IMG/VR virus record: IMGVR_UViG_3300015199_000003
Coordinates: 1 to 57,410 of that record
Reading direction: 5' to 3' (one strand)
From: a virus
DNA: 57,410 nt
The translations under genes and the position numbers were made by a program. A model generated the notes under the pieces. The model searched no databases, was not told the DNA's origin, and saw only the letters and a list, made by a program, of their open reading frames with translations. Below, piece by piece: positions 8,637 to 15,436 of this stretch (positions within the stretch are counted from its first letter, which is position 1; each line of letters opens with the position of its first letter).

Positions 8637-8748
8637 GAACACGAAAATTCAATGGTGCCACCATACGTTCAACCACGTTCGCGGCTGCACCAAAATCAGC
8701 TCCGGCTGCGAAACCATCTTGTTGACATCAACAAAATGCTCGTTGTAG
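8629..8748 (+). pseudogene. Truncated Gp37/Gp68 (DUF5131) protein
   Basis: An ATG overlapping the previous gene opens a 39-codon frame whose first 27 residues (MAENTKIQWCHHTFNHVRGC and the TKISSGC that follows) match the start of the phage Gp37/Gp68 family. The family continues with a Cys-rich, SPL/radical-SAM-like domain of over 200 residues. Here the frame loses similarity just after the second Cys of the cluster motif and stops at 8746-8748. The remnant cannot bind the usual cluster. The break coincides with the palindrome and promoter-like sequence serving the next gene, so a deletion or insertion probably brought that gene in. Confidence 0.75.
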
Positions 8749-8749
8749 T
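8720..8749 (+). promoter_or_regulatory. Candidate promoter with palindromic operator for the HerA-like gene
   Basis: TTGACA at 8722-8727 and TGTAGT at 8744-8749 are separated by 16 bases. The -35 box lies inside a perfect inverted repeat, TTGTTGA-CA-TCAACAA (8719-8734), so a dimeric repressor bound there would cover the -35 element. The next gene begins at 8780 with a GAGAG ribosome site. Confidence 0.4.
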
Positions 8750-8779
8750 GCCCTGTGGAAATCTGAGAGAGCCAAACGA

Positions 8780-10453
8780 ATGAACAAGTTGCAGATTGGC
8801 GACAACCTGACGCTGCCCGTCGAGGCGGTCACTCAGACTTTCGCGATCCTGGCCAAGCGCGGCGTAGGCAAGTCTTACCTCGCCAGCGTAATGGCCGAAG
8901 AGATGCTCAAAGCCGGACAGCAGATTATCGCGATCGACCCGACGGGCGCTTGGCATGGCTTGCGCTCCAGTGCGGACGGGAAGTCGCCCGGATTTCCAAT
9001 CGTCGTCATCGGCGGCGAGCAAGCCGACGTGCCATTGAACGAATCGGCCGGGGAGATCATCGCGCAGGCCATCGTCGAGAACCGCTTCAGCGCGATCATT
9101 GACCTTTCGCTGCTCCGCAAGGGACAGGTTCGCCGCTTCCTTTCGCCGTTCCTCGAGACTCTCTACCGGCTGAACCGCGAGCCGCTCCACCTGTTCGTTG
9201 ACGAGGCGGACGACGTCGCCCCGCAAAAACCATTCGGCGACGAAGCCCAACTCGTCGGCGCCCTGGAGGACATCGTCAAGCGCGGCCGCAAGAAGGGAAT
9301 CGGTTGCACCCTGATTACGCAGCGGCCGGCCGACCTGGCGAAGCAGGTCCTCACCCAATGCGAAGTGCTGGTCGCCATGCGGATCGTCCACCCGCGCGAC
9401 ATTGCCGCGATCAAGGAATGGGTCAATGTTCATGGCGACCCGGCGATTGCCAAGACGATGATCGACTCGCTCGCGGCTCTGCCGATCGGCACCGCATGGT
9501 TCTGGTCTCCTGGCTGGCTCGGCGAGATGCGGCAGTCGCGAATCCGCCGACGCGAGACATTCGATAGCTCGGCAACGCCCAAAGTCGGCGAACAGCCCAA
9601 GAAACCCAAAGCTCGGGCCGCGATCGACATCGCAGCGCTGGGTCGGCAGATCTCGGACGCGGCCGAACAATCCAAGGCCAATGATCCCAAGGAACTCAAG
9701 AAGCGAATCGCCGAACTGGAGAAGCAGCTTCGCGAGAGGCCGGCAGAGACGAAGACGATCGAAGTGGAGAAGATCGTCGAAGTGCCGATGTTCCAGAACG
9801 GCGAACTCGACCGGACGGAGAAGATCATCGGCCATCTGATTGCGATTGCGGATAAAGCATCGGACGCGGCCGGCAATCTGCGGAGCGCCTTTGCTCCGGC
9901 TGTTAGCCGGCCGGGGCCAATGGTTCAACCAAAGCCATTACTTGACACGTACAAGCATGTCAAGCAAACAACACAAAAGCCTCAAATTGTCAAGCAGCCG
10001 ATCGCTCCGACCGGCGATCTGACCGGGCCACAACAAGCGATCCTCGATACCGTTCTGATGCTCGACGCGCGCGGGATTGCCGCAAACCGCGATACCGTGG
10101 CCCGCTGGCTCGGCATCCATCCCAACGGCGGGAGTTATGGCGCCAATCTCGGCAGGCTCCGCGGTGAAGGGTATCTCGACGGCTTTCGACTGACCGAACT
10201 CGGCACGTCAACGGCGCGCCAGCAAACAACCGGCGTCGAAGCCGCTCTTGCCGCGCTGGACGAAGAACCCAAACGCCGGATCATCCGAACGCTGATCGAA
10301 GTCGGCCGCCCCGTTTCGCGCGACGAATTGGCTGAGATCCTCGGCTTGCATCCGAACGGCGGCAGTTACGGGGCAAACCTTGGATGGCTTCGCACGATGG
10401 GGATCATCACTCCGAAAGGGCTGATCGCTCCGACTGATGGGCTGTTTCGCTGA
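8780..10453 (+). CDS. HerA/FtsK-like P-loop ATPase with duplicated C-terminal HTH
   Basis: A 557-residue protein. Walker A AKRGVGKSYLAS lies at about 25-36, Walker B LHLFVDEADDVAP near 138, and TLITQRPADLAKQVLTQCEV (sensor region) near 175, the layout of HerA-type ATPases that pump or process DNA. Residues 290-345 form a charged coiled coil. The C-terminus contains two copies of a winged-helix-like unit around HPNGGSYGANLG, near residues 445 and 523, which likely binds DNA or a partner. It starts its own transcription unit after a remnant gene. It could be a DNA translocase in replication or a defence-type protein; no NurA-like partner is visible nearby. Confidence 0.78.
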   Translation: MNKLQIGDNLTLPVEAVTQTFAILAKRGVGKSYLASVMAEEMLKAGQQIIAIDPTGAWHGLRSSADGKSPGFPIVVIGGEQADVPLNESAGEIIAQAIVENRFSAIIDLSLLRKGQVRRFLSPFLETLYRLNREPLHLFVDEADDVAPQKPFGDEAQLVGALEDIVKRGRKKGIGCTLITQRPADLAKQVLTQCEVLVAMRIVHPRDIAAIKEWVNVHGDPAIAKTMIDSLAALPIGTAWFWSPGWLGEMRQSRIRRRETFDSSATPKVGEQPKKPKARAAIDIAALGRQISDAAEQSKANDPKELKKRIAELEKQLRERPAETKTIEVEKIVEVPMFQNGELDRTEKIIGHLIAIADKASDAAGNLRSAFAPAVSRPGPMVQPKPLLDTYKHVKQTTQKPQIVKQPIAPTGDLTGPQQAILDTVLMLDARGIAANRDTVARWLGIHPNGGSYGANLGRLRGEGYLDGFRLTELGTSTARQQTTGVEAALAALDEEPKRRIIRTLIEVGRPVSRDELAEILGLHPNGGSYGANLGWLRTMGIITPKGLIAPTDGLFR

Positions 10454-10485
10454 TTGCCGGCAAGCGTCGCAGGATTGAACGGCTG

Positions 10486-11340
10486 ATGACGTCGAGAGGG
10501 CATTCCGTGGGCTTCCCTGGCGGCAAGGCGGGCGCTGGCACATATCAGAAGATCATCAACCAGATCCCACCGCACGAAATCTATGTCGAGGCGTTCCTCG
10601 GCGATGGGGCGATCATCCGGCGCAAGCGGCCTGCGCTTCGCAATATCGCTATTGAAATCGATCCAGCGACGGCCGCCGCATTCGACGGCACTGCCGGCCA
10701 CGTCGCAGGATGGAGCGGCGAGGACCTGAGCATCGAAATTTACAACTGTTGCGGCATCGAGTGGTTGAAGCACACGTTCGGGCTTTACCTGGTGGGGACG
10801 CCGGATCGAGCGGCCTCAGCTGATGGCGCATCATCTCGCGTCGGCGGCCGCCCAACCGTCGGCCGGGTCGCGTCATCACCAGTCGCCGGATCCGCTGTCG
10901 CCGGATCCGCTGGCCCGGTACCGCGCTGGTTCGTCTACTGTGACCCACCCTATCTGCTCAAGACGAGAAGCTCGGGCCGGATCTATCGGCATGAAATGAC
11001 GGAGGCTCAGCACGTCGAACTACTCGCCGTTCTCAAACGGCTTCCCTGCCCCGTGGCGATCTCGGGTTACTACTCGTCGCTCTATGCCGAGTCGCTGCAG
11101 GGATGGCGGCACATTAGTTTCGATGCGATGACGCGCGGCCGGCGCATGGGTCGGGAATATGTCTGGATGAACTATCCCGAGCCCGAAGCCCTTCACGATT
11201 ACGCATATCTTGGGAACAACAAACGGCAGCGCGAACGCGTTCGCCGCAAGGTAGAGACCTGGGCGGCTGGGCTTGCGCGGTTGCCTCGATTGGAGCGGCA
11301 AGCGATTCTGGCCAAGCTGCCTCGGGATCCGGACGCGTGA
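10486..11340 (+). CDS. D12-class adenine methyltransferase-like protein
   Basis: A 284-residue protein. It starts with a form of the D12 opening, FPGGKAGAGTYQKII, has YVEAFLGDGAI in place of motif I, and the catalytic DPPY in YCDPPYLL near 149, followed by LKRLPCPVAISGYYSSLYAESL. Between them is an Ala/Gly/Ser-rich insert of about 35 residues with a 15-base direct repeat (GTCGCCGGATCCGCT twice near 10882-10911). This is a second, divergent adenine methyltransferase besides the one at 7481. The start could also be the GTG at 10507. Confidence 0.82.
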   Translation: MTSRGHSVGFPGGKAGAGTYQKIINQIPPHEIYVEAFLGDGAIIRRKRPALRNIAIEIDPATAAAFDGTAGHVAGWSGEDLSIEIYNCCGIEWLKHTFGLYLVGTPDRAASADGASSRVGGRPTVGRVASSPVAGSAVAGSAGPVPRWFVYCDPPYLLKTRSSGRIYRHEMTEAQHVELLAVLKRLPCPVAISGYYSSLYAESLQGWRHISFDAMTRGRRMGREYVWMNYPEPEALHDYAYLGNNKRQRERVRRKVETWAAGLARLPRLERQAILAKLPRDPDA

Positions 11341-11483
11341 TTGTGCGACCGCAGCTGCATCCGCCTGATCCTGCGACCCTCGAGCGGCGCATGATCCGGA
11401 GGCGTTTCCCGGGCTGGCGAATCTGGTATAGAGGGCCACTGTGGGGCGCTCTATTAGAGGGCTCTAATAGAAGGCTCTATTGA
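11337..11483 (+). CDS. Small basic protein, possible
   Basis: A 48-codon frame from a GTG that overlaps the upstream stop (GTGA). The product is rich in Arg and Trp, with RRRFPGWRIWYRGPLWGALL, a pattern seen in small planctomycetal and actinobacterial hypotheticals. The overlap and codon use support it, but the 3' third runs through a palindrome at 11451-11470, so it may be chance. Confidence 0.45.
   Translation: MIVRPQLHPPDPATLERRMIRRRFPGWRIWYRGPLWGALLEGSNRRLY
11451..11470. promoter_or_regulatory. Perfect palindrome CTATTAGAG-GG-CTCTAATAG
   Basis: Nine-base arms separated by GG. A partial third copy (CTCTATTGAGGG) follows at 11474. There is no T-tract, so a terminator is unlikely; an operator for the following gene is the simplest reading. 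The regulator is unknown. Confidence 0.45.
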
Positions 11484-11609
11484 GGGCCTGTATATGGCGC
11501 AGGATGAGAACGGGATGGGTCCTTCCCGATGGTTTTTCGGGCGCGACGGCGTGGGGAACAGTCGCGAGGTTGCACTCAGTTTGTTTGTCCCAATTTTGGC
11601 AGGCTCCAA

Positions 11610-11939
11610 ATGGTCGAGTGGACGCAAAAATCGCTGACGAATCTCGTTCGGTCGATACGCTCCCGCGCGCCAAAAAGCGCTTGGGTCGAGTTCGCCCAAA
11701 GCATCGCCAAAAGCATATCGCGCCGCAGAAGGCAACGTATTGGTTCAATTGCACTTGCGGCATTTCGACAAGAAGGCTGGATACGTGTCGCGGAAGCGCT
11801 TGCTGGAAGGCTAAATAAGTGTGCCCGTCTCGAAGTAGAAGCCCCATCGAGCCTGAAAGACTTTAAGCGGAAATGGGCAAATCGAGCCGCGAGAATTTGC
11901 TCCAATCTGAAGATCAGGAGAATGCCGAATGCCGACTAA
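11610..11939 (+). CDS. Hypothetical basic protein upstream of an HNH gene
   Basis: A 109-residue frame overlapping the next gene by 11 bases. It is rich in Arg and Ala, with helical segments such as AWVEFAQSIAKSISRRRRQ and EGWIRVAEALAGRL. No family is recognised. The overlap and helix-forming composition favour a real gene, although other frames are open across the same stretch. Its base composition is slightly lower in GC than its neighbours, as is the following HNH gene, so the pair may have arrived together. Confidence 0.5.
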   Translation: MVEWTQKSLTNLVRSIRSRAPKSAWVEFAQSIAKSISRRRRQRIGSIALAAFRQEGWIRVAEALAGRLNKCARLEVEAPSSLKDFKRKWANRAARICSNLKIRRMPNAD

Positions 11940-12483
11940 AAGCGTTACGACCAAAGACATCCTCTCCCTGTTGCATCGGCAGGGGTTTCACTGCGCATAC
12001 ACCGGAGAGCAACTCACGCCCGAGAATGCCGGAGCGGATCATAAGATTCCGGTGGGCCGCGGCGGGTCAAATCAAATTGAGAATATCGCGATTGTGAAGC
12101 GAGAAGTCAACTCGGCAAAGGGCGCGATGACGGTCGAGGAATTCGTGGAAATGTGCCGCAAGGTCGCGGCTTATTTCTCGGACGGAAAGTTGTCTCAGGC
12201 CGCGATCCCGTTTCCGGAAGTCGCAAGTGGCGTTCCTCCGCATGCCGATGCGAGTGAGATTCTGATGCGACTCGGATACTTGGATGCGGCGGAGAATGTT
12301 CACAAAATGCGTGAAAAACTAAAGCGGATGGAAGCATACCATCGAGGTCAAGGCGGAAGGCGGCTGTCGTTCGAGGAATACACAGAAGAGCGCGTTCAAG
12401 AGATTGCTAAATTGAATGAACAGATTGCGGCGCTCCGTGTGACCCGCGCCCAGTTGAGAGCGAAAACGGGCACGGTGCTTTAA
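11929..12483 (+). CDS. HNH endonuclease with C-terminal coiled coil
   Basis: A 184-residue protein. The nuclease core is N-terminal: HCAYTGEQL near 21, ADHKIPVGRGGSNQIENIAI near 36 and VNSAKGAM near 59. The second Cys pair of classical HNH domains is missing, so structural zinc binding may be lost, but the DH...N...K catalytic residues remain. Residues 130-180 form a charged coiled coil, likely for dimerisation. It is probably a free-standing mobile nuclease. Confidence 0.8.
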   Translation: MPTKSVTTKDILSLLHRQGFHCAYTGEQLTPENAGADHKIPVGRGGSNQIENIAIVKREVNSAKGAMTVEEFVEMCRKVAAYFSDGKLSQAAIPFPEVASGVPPHADASEILMRLGYLDAAENVHKMREKLKRMEAYHRGQGGRRLSFEEYTEERVQEIAKLNEQIAALRVTRAQLRAKTGTVL

Positions 12484-12850
12484 TTCGAAGCCGGCGTCCG
12501 ATATACTCATTTCGAGTTCCATTCCGCATGCTCCCGGTTGAGCAAATCGCGTCCACTGTGCGAGGGCTTCCTACTGGCCCGCAGCGTGTGGGGGTTTCGC
12601 GGCCCGGTCCGCGAGTTTTGATGCAGAGATGCGCAGAACAACCGGAAGAGATCATAAGACCTGCCCAAGGCAATCTCAATGGAGGGCCGCTCACGAGTGG
12701 GGCGGGACGCAGCCGGGGCCAGAGATGGCCGAAAAGATGTGGCAGTTCTTGGAGTTCTGCGCGCCGAACTGAGGAGAGGTCCAATGCCCCCCCCATAATC
12801 ACCCCCGAAATCACCCCGGCAGCCCACCGTCTCCTTGCTACCCTTCCGCG
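12484..12850. other. Non-coding stretch with degraded coding fragments
   Basis: No frame here looks intact. One short frame reads like a gene end (MAEKMWQFLEFCAPN, stop near 12772), and another holds a fragment QPEEIIRP near 12635-12665 without continuation. The stretch lies directly before a truncated ParB-like gene, so it probably contains remains of deleted genes. A CACCCCCG-rich patch lies at 12795-12820. Confidence 0.5.
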
Positions 12851-13054
12851 ATGGAATCTCATCGCAATCGGATAGTCGATCGCCGCCGCATGAAGGCGGG
12901 CGAGATACTTCCCAATCAACGAAACTGGCGCGATCATCCAGAAGAGCAGCGGCGCGCAGCGCTCGCAATCCTCGAGGATCTCGGCCAGGCTGGCGAACTG
13001 CTCGCGTACCATTCCGTGCGCAACGATGACAAATTGACCCTGACCGCGCCGTGA
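12851..13054 (+). pseudogene. Truncated ParB-like protein (N-terminal remnant)
   Basis: A 67-codon frame beginning MESHRNRIVDRRRMKAGEIL, followed by PNQRNWRDHPEEQRRAALAI and a GELLAYHSVRNDDKLTL segment. This is the start of the ParB-like nuclease/transcription-regulator domain in phage proteins, where it normally continues into the GHLR motif. Here the frame stops at TAP immediately before that motif, so the protein would have no active centre. Together with the fragments upstream, it marks a deletion scar between two HNH genes. Confidence 0.65.
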
Positions 13055-13062
13055 AAGTGCCA

Positions 13063-13090
13063 TTGAGTCGGAACGAGAAGTGAATATAAA
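13063..13090 (+). promoter_or_regulatory. Candidate promoter for the homing-endonuclease gene
   Basis: TTGAGT (13063-13068) and TATAAA (13085-13090) are separated by 16 bases. A GAAGG...CCTTC stem with an inner GGG...CCC pair lies at about 13099-13127 in the leader, and CAAGGAG precedes the ATG at 13160. Confidence 0.45.
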
Positions 13091-13159
13091 AACGAGCGAA
13101 GGCATGGGCTGTTACCCCACACCTTCACTCTAAACACAATCAGCTTCAAGGAGCCGATC

Positions 13160-13747
13160 ATGCCTGAATTCGATTCTACGATTGCGTACTGTCCCATCAG
13201 CGGATTTTCTGGATATGTCGTCGGCAGCGACGGAACGGTTTGGAGCAACCACCAACAAACATCGCCTAACGTGAATGGGAAATGCGTTGGCGCTCGATAC
13301 GTCGAAGGTTCGACATGGCGGGAGCTGGCGCTCACAAATAACCGGACCGGATACCCGCGCGCTGCCCTGTACCGCAACGACGGCAAACAGGTAAAGGCAC
13401 TGGTTCACCTGTTGGTTCTGGAAGCGTTCGTCGGACCGCGCCCGGATGGGATGGAGGGACTTCACGGCAACGGCATCAAGTCCGACTGCCGCCGCGATAA
13501 TCTTCGCTGGGGAACGCCAGTGGAGAATTGGGAGGATCGAAGGAAGCACGGCGCGGCCGCGAACATGGCGAAAGGCGAGGGGCATGGAATGGCCAGACTT
13601 ACCGAAGTGGAAGTCCGCGAGATGCTATCGATGAGCAGCAGCGGGTACTCGCCAACATCCATCGCCAACCGGTTCCACATCAGCCTTGCGCACGCTTGCC
13701 GAATCGTGGATCGAAAGGCGTGGAAGCACATTTCTACGATTGGTTGA
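13160..13747 (+). CDS. HNH homing endonuclease (NUMOD4-like)
   Basis: A 195-residue protein with a good CAAGGAG ribosome site. The N-terminus has the NUMOD4-type pattern GYVVGSDGTVWS. The HNH_3-type nuclease core is VHLLVLEAFVGPRP, GLHGNGIKSDCRRDNLRWGT and PVENWEDRRKHG. A C-terminal HTH region (about 145-190, LTEVEVREML ... GYSPTSIANRFHIS) likely recognises DNA. This is the classic layout of a free-standing homing endonuclease. Its stop lies next to the repressor promoter, so it may have been inserted beside the immunity region. Confidence 0.9.
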   Translation: MPEFDSTIAYCPISGFSGYVVGSDGTVWSNHQQTSPNVNGKCVGARYVEGSTWRELALTNNRTGYPRAALYRNDGKQVKALVHLLVLEAFVGPRPDGMEGLHGNGIKSDCRRDNLRWGTPVENWEDRRKHGAAANMAKGEGHGMARLTEVEVREMLSMSSSGYSPTSIANRFHISLAHACRIVDRKAWKHISTIG

Positions 13748-13772
13748 CAGGCAACATATTGCCGCGTATAAT
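13744..13772 (+). promoter_or_regulatory. Consensus promoter of the XRE repressor, with operator O1 in the spacer
   Basis: A perfect TTGACA (13744-13749) and a perfect TATAAT (13767-13772) are exactly 17 bases apart. The spacer contains the palindrome GGCAACATATTGCCG (13750-13764), which recurs in variant form at 14048 and 14076. The repressor ATG begins at 13779, where transcription itself should start, so the message is predicted to be leaderless. A repressor bound at O1 would block its own promoter. Confidence 0.8.
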
Positions 13773-13778
13773 CGCTGC

Positions 13779-13997
13779 ATGAAAGCCAAGTTCAAATCCG
13801 CTGCTGCCATCTTTCCTAAGCGCTTACGCGAACTCCGCACGGCCGCCGAGATGAGTCAGCCGGCTTTCGCGCTCGCGGTGGGCATTGGCGAGCGATCAGT
13901 TCGCCTCTATGAGTCTGGCGAGATTCCGCCGACGCTGGAAACTCTCGACTCAATGGCCAAAGTGCTGGGAGTCCAGCCTGCCGACCTCATTTCCTGA
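13779..13997 (+). CDS. XRE-family repressor (candidate immunity regulator)
   Basis: A 72-residue single-domain HTH_3 protein: LRELRTAAEMSQPAFALAVG, IGERSVRLYESGEIPPTLET, ending in VLGVQPADLIS. The ATG at 13779 follows the -10 box by only six bases and has no ribosome site, consistent with leaderless translation. The downstream promoter region at 14046-14098 carries two more copies of the operator found in this gene's own promoter, which suggests it controls the following small-gene operon. It has no RecA-cleavable tail, so induction would need an antirepressor or loss of synthesis. Confidence 0.85.
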   Translation: MKAKFKSAAAIFPKRLRELRTAAEMSQPAFALAVGIGERSVRLYESGEIPPTLETLDSMAKVLGVQPADLIS

Positions 13998-14045
13998 AAA
14001 TATTTCCGCTCGCCACGCCAATAAATAATTGGGTTACAGATAAAT

Positions 14046-14098
14046 CCGGTAAAATCTTGCCGTCTCATCTTGACCGGTAAGATATTGCCGGTTATATT
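14046..14098 (+). promoter_or_regulatory. Second promoter with operators O2 and O3
   Basis: TTGACC (14070-14075) and TATATT (14093-14098) are 17 bases apart. O2 (CCGGTAAAATCTTGCCG, 14046-14062) lies upstream of the -35, and O3 (CCGGTAAGATATTGCCGG, 14074-14091) fills the spacer. They share GGYAANATNTTGCCG with O1 and their centres are 28 bases apart, close to three helical turns and suited to cooperative binding. The target is the operon beginning at 14141. Confidence 0.75.
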
Positions 14099-14140
14099 TA
14101 TCTACGTGATGGCGAACGAAACAAGAAACGGAGAAACGAA

Positions 14141-14233
14141 ATGCGAACGATCAAGACTTTCCTGATGAAGTGCCTCGAAGCCTTTGTGAGCGGTGTGATC
14201 AAAGGCCACGACAAAGTCCGAAGCCGAAAGTAG
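14141..14233 (+). CDS. Small basic peptide
   Basis: A 30-residue product (MRTIKTFLMKCLEAFVSGVI, then a basic tail) with the block ACGGAGAAACGAAATG as ribosome site and start. The same block precedes the gene at 14309, so both were probably copied from one leader. The first 20 residues would form an amphipathic helix. It is the first gene after the O2/O3 promoter. Function unknown. Confidence 0.55.
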   Translation: MRTIKTFLMKCLEAFVSGVIKGHDKVRSRK

Positions 14234-14247
14234 GCCGCCGAATGGAA

Positions 14248-14270
14248 CGCCGGGGTTCGACTCCCCGGCG
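14248..14270 (+). other. Hairpin resembling a tRNA T-arm
   Basis: CGCCGGGG-TTCGACT-CCCCGGCG is a perfect eight-pair stem with the seven-base loop typical of tRNA T-loops. No acceptor stem or anticodon arm can be built around it. It separates two small genes and could pause or attenuate transcription, or be a leftover of tRNA-targeted recombination. Confidence 0.6.
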
Positions 14271-14308
14271 GCGGAATGTTGGACAACCTTAACAAACGGA
14301 GAAACGAA

Positions 14309-14491
14309 ATGCTGACCGCACTGCTCATCCTCGCCATTCTGCTCGCGATCGTGACCGTCACGGGCTTCGTGTCCGTCTGCCTGTACGAAGGGGGCTTCTT
14401 TTGCTGGTGGTTCGTCGTGCCCCAGGTCGTCAAAGGTTTCGGCTACGCGATCGCCTTCCTGTTCACGCTGATTGGCGACATCAACAGCTAA
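14309..14491 (+). CDS. Small membrane protein
   Basis: A 60-residue protein made of two hydrophobic segments: residues 2-24 and about 30-56, with FFCWWF between them. The start is chosen for its duplicated ACGGAGAAACGAAATG block; an in-frame ATG at 14276 would add 11 polar residues. It lies in the repressor-controlled operon, so a role in exclusion or in the lysis-lysogeny response is possible but not shown. Confidence 0.75.
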   Translation: MLTALLILAILLAIVTVTGFVSVCLYEGGFFCWWFVVPQVVKGFGYAIAFLFTLIGDINS

Positions 14492-14504
14492 CCGGAGATC
14501 AGCC

Positions 14505-14933
14505 GTGACTGCGATCAACCCCGCTTGGCTTTCATCGACTGTCCTCGACGTGGCCAGTACCGCCAAGAAGCGGCCGCGCGGCACCATGCAGCAACGTCAT
14601 GCGGCGATGGAGATAGGCCCGATCCTCGCCGACGCGCTGATGGATGCCGGCTGCGACGACGAAGAAGTCATTGCCAACCTGCGAACGGCCGGGCTTTGGG
14701 CCGAAGAAATCGTTCTTCTGATTTGCCGGCCGCACGCGGAAATCGTGGAGAAGTGGGAAGCGCAAGAGGGCAGACGGCGATCGCTCAGCCGCAGTCGCTT
14801 CCCTTTCGCGCGGATCGAAGCCGACGGCGTGAAGTTCCATCGCACGCTGGAGGCCGCGACGAAAGCCGCGGATCGCAGTTTCGGGAAAGAGATCTTCGAG
14901 TGTTCGACCGGAAAGATTGTCACACGAAAATGA
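14505..14933 (+). CDS. Hypothetical protein
   Basis: A 142-residue protein from a GTG with GGAG eight bases before it. The N-terminal 35 residues are disordered and basic. A helical middle contains MEIGPILADALMDAGCDDEE and a WAEEIVLLICRPHAEIVEKW segment; the C-terminal third is basic. No family is recognised. It is third in the O2/O3-controlled operon. Confidence 0.65.
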   Translation: MTAINPAWLSSTVLDVASTAKKRPRGTMQQRHAAMEIGPILADALMDAGCDDEEVIANLRTAGLWAEEIVLLICRPHAEIVEKWEAQEGRRRSLSRSRFPFARIEADGVKFHRTLEAATKAADRSFGKEIFECSTGKIVTRK

Positions 14934-14966
14934 ACAACATCGCCCTTACTTCTCTGGAGAAAGATC

Positions 14967-15191
14967 ATGACTCTGAACCCATTCACGCTCGCCGCCAAGG
15001 CCTTCTACACGCCCTTCAAGGGGGCGATCCTGGCCGCCTTCCGTGCTGCCAAGGCTGACGCCCTGGAAGAGATCAGGCAGGAACTGCCCACTGATGCTGA
15101 CTTCGCGGAAGTGGCAACCGCCCTCGCGGAACTTCGCGACAGCACGGCCAAACCGGAAGAGGGGAAACGCGGCCGCAAGGCCTTGGCTTGA
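14967..15191 (+). CDS. Hypothetical helical protein
   Basis: A 74-residue protein with GGAGA before the ATG. It is Ala-rich and predicted to be mainly alpha-helical (PFTLAAKAFYTPFKGAILAA), with a basic end. No family is recognised. It ends 10 bases before a strong terminator, closing the operon. Confidence 0.6.
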   Translation: MTLNPFTLAAKAFYTPFKGAILAAFRAAKADALEEIRQELPTDADFAEVATALAELRDSTAKPEEGKRGRKALA

Positions 15192-15201
15192 CAGCCCCAC
15201 C

Positions 15202-15242
15202 TTCCCGCCGCGCCGGCTCGACCGGACGGCGGGAATCTTTTT
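15202..15242 (+). terminator. Rho-independent terminator
   Basis: TTCCCGCCG (15202-15210) pairs with CGGCGGGAA (15227-15235); an inner CCGG...CCGG adds stability, and TCTTTTT follows. It ends the repressor-controlled operon. Confidence 0.85.
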
Positions 15243-15302
15243 CAGAAATTCCCATCCGACGCAAGTCGTTGCTGGCCACGCATCAGCCACGAAACCGCAG
15301 GG

Positions 15303-15326
15303 AAAGCCGAGTAATTCGGCCTTTTT
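15303..15326 (+). terminator. Second terminator-like hairpin
   Basis: AAAGCCGA (15303-15310) pairs with TTCGGCCTTT (15315-15324) around a short loop, and the stem runs into a T-tract. It may back up the terminator 100 bases earlier or work for the opposite strand, since A-residues precede it. Confidence 0.6.
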
Positions 15327-15369
15327 CATCCTTCACTTCGCATAAACCACGGCTTATATTTGTGTGAGT

Positions 15370-15436
15370 AACGGGCCAACGTGGCTCGTTGAAATGAAGA
15401 TGGCCGGAAGTGTTGTAGCACTTCCGGCCTGCCACG
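15370..15436 (+). ncRNA. Structured RNA element with alternative stems
   Basis: A perfect 11-pair hairpin GGCCGGAAGTG-TTGTAG-CACTTCCGGCC (15402-15429) is enclosed by an outer stem CGTGGC (15380-15385) / GCCACG (15431-15436). The left arm of the outer stem can instead pair inside another hairpin, AACGGGCC-AACGT-GGCTCGTT (15370-15390). Two exclusive folds suggest an attenuator or leader element. The gene remnant downstream lacks its 5' part, so the element may have lost its original gene. This 15192-15507 interval contains no convincing frame. Confidence 0.5.

Noticed and set aside
8696-9928. 410-codon minus-strand frame
   Set aside because: Shadow of the HerA-like gene; long antisense frames are expected in such GC-rich coding DNA.
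12797-12807. AATCACCCCCG, which recurs at 46711-46721, as possible origin iterons
   Set aside because: Only two copies, 34 kb apart, with different surroundings; too little for an origin or operator claim.
12407-13105. 232-codon minus-strand frame in the scar region
   Set aside because: No protein-like motifs, and the plus strand holds a ParB-like remnant in the same bases.
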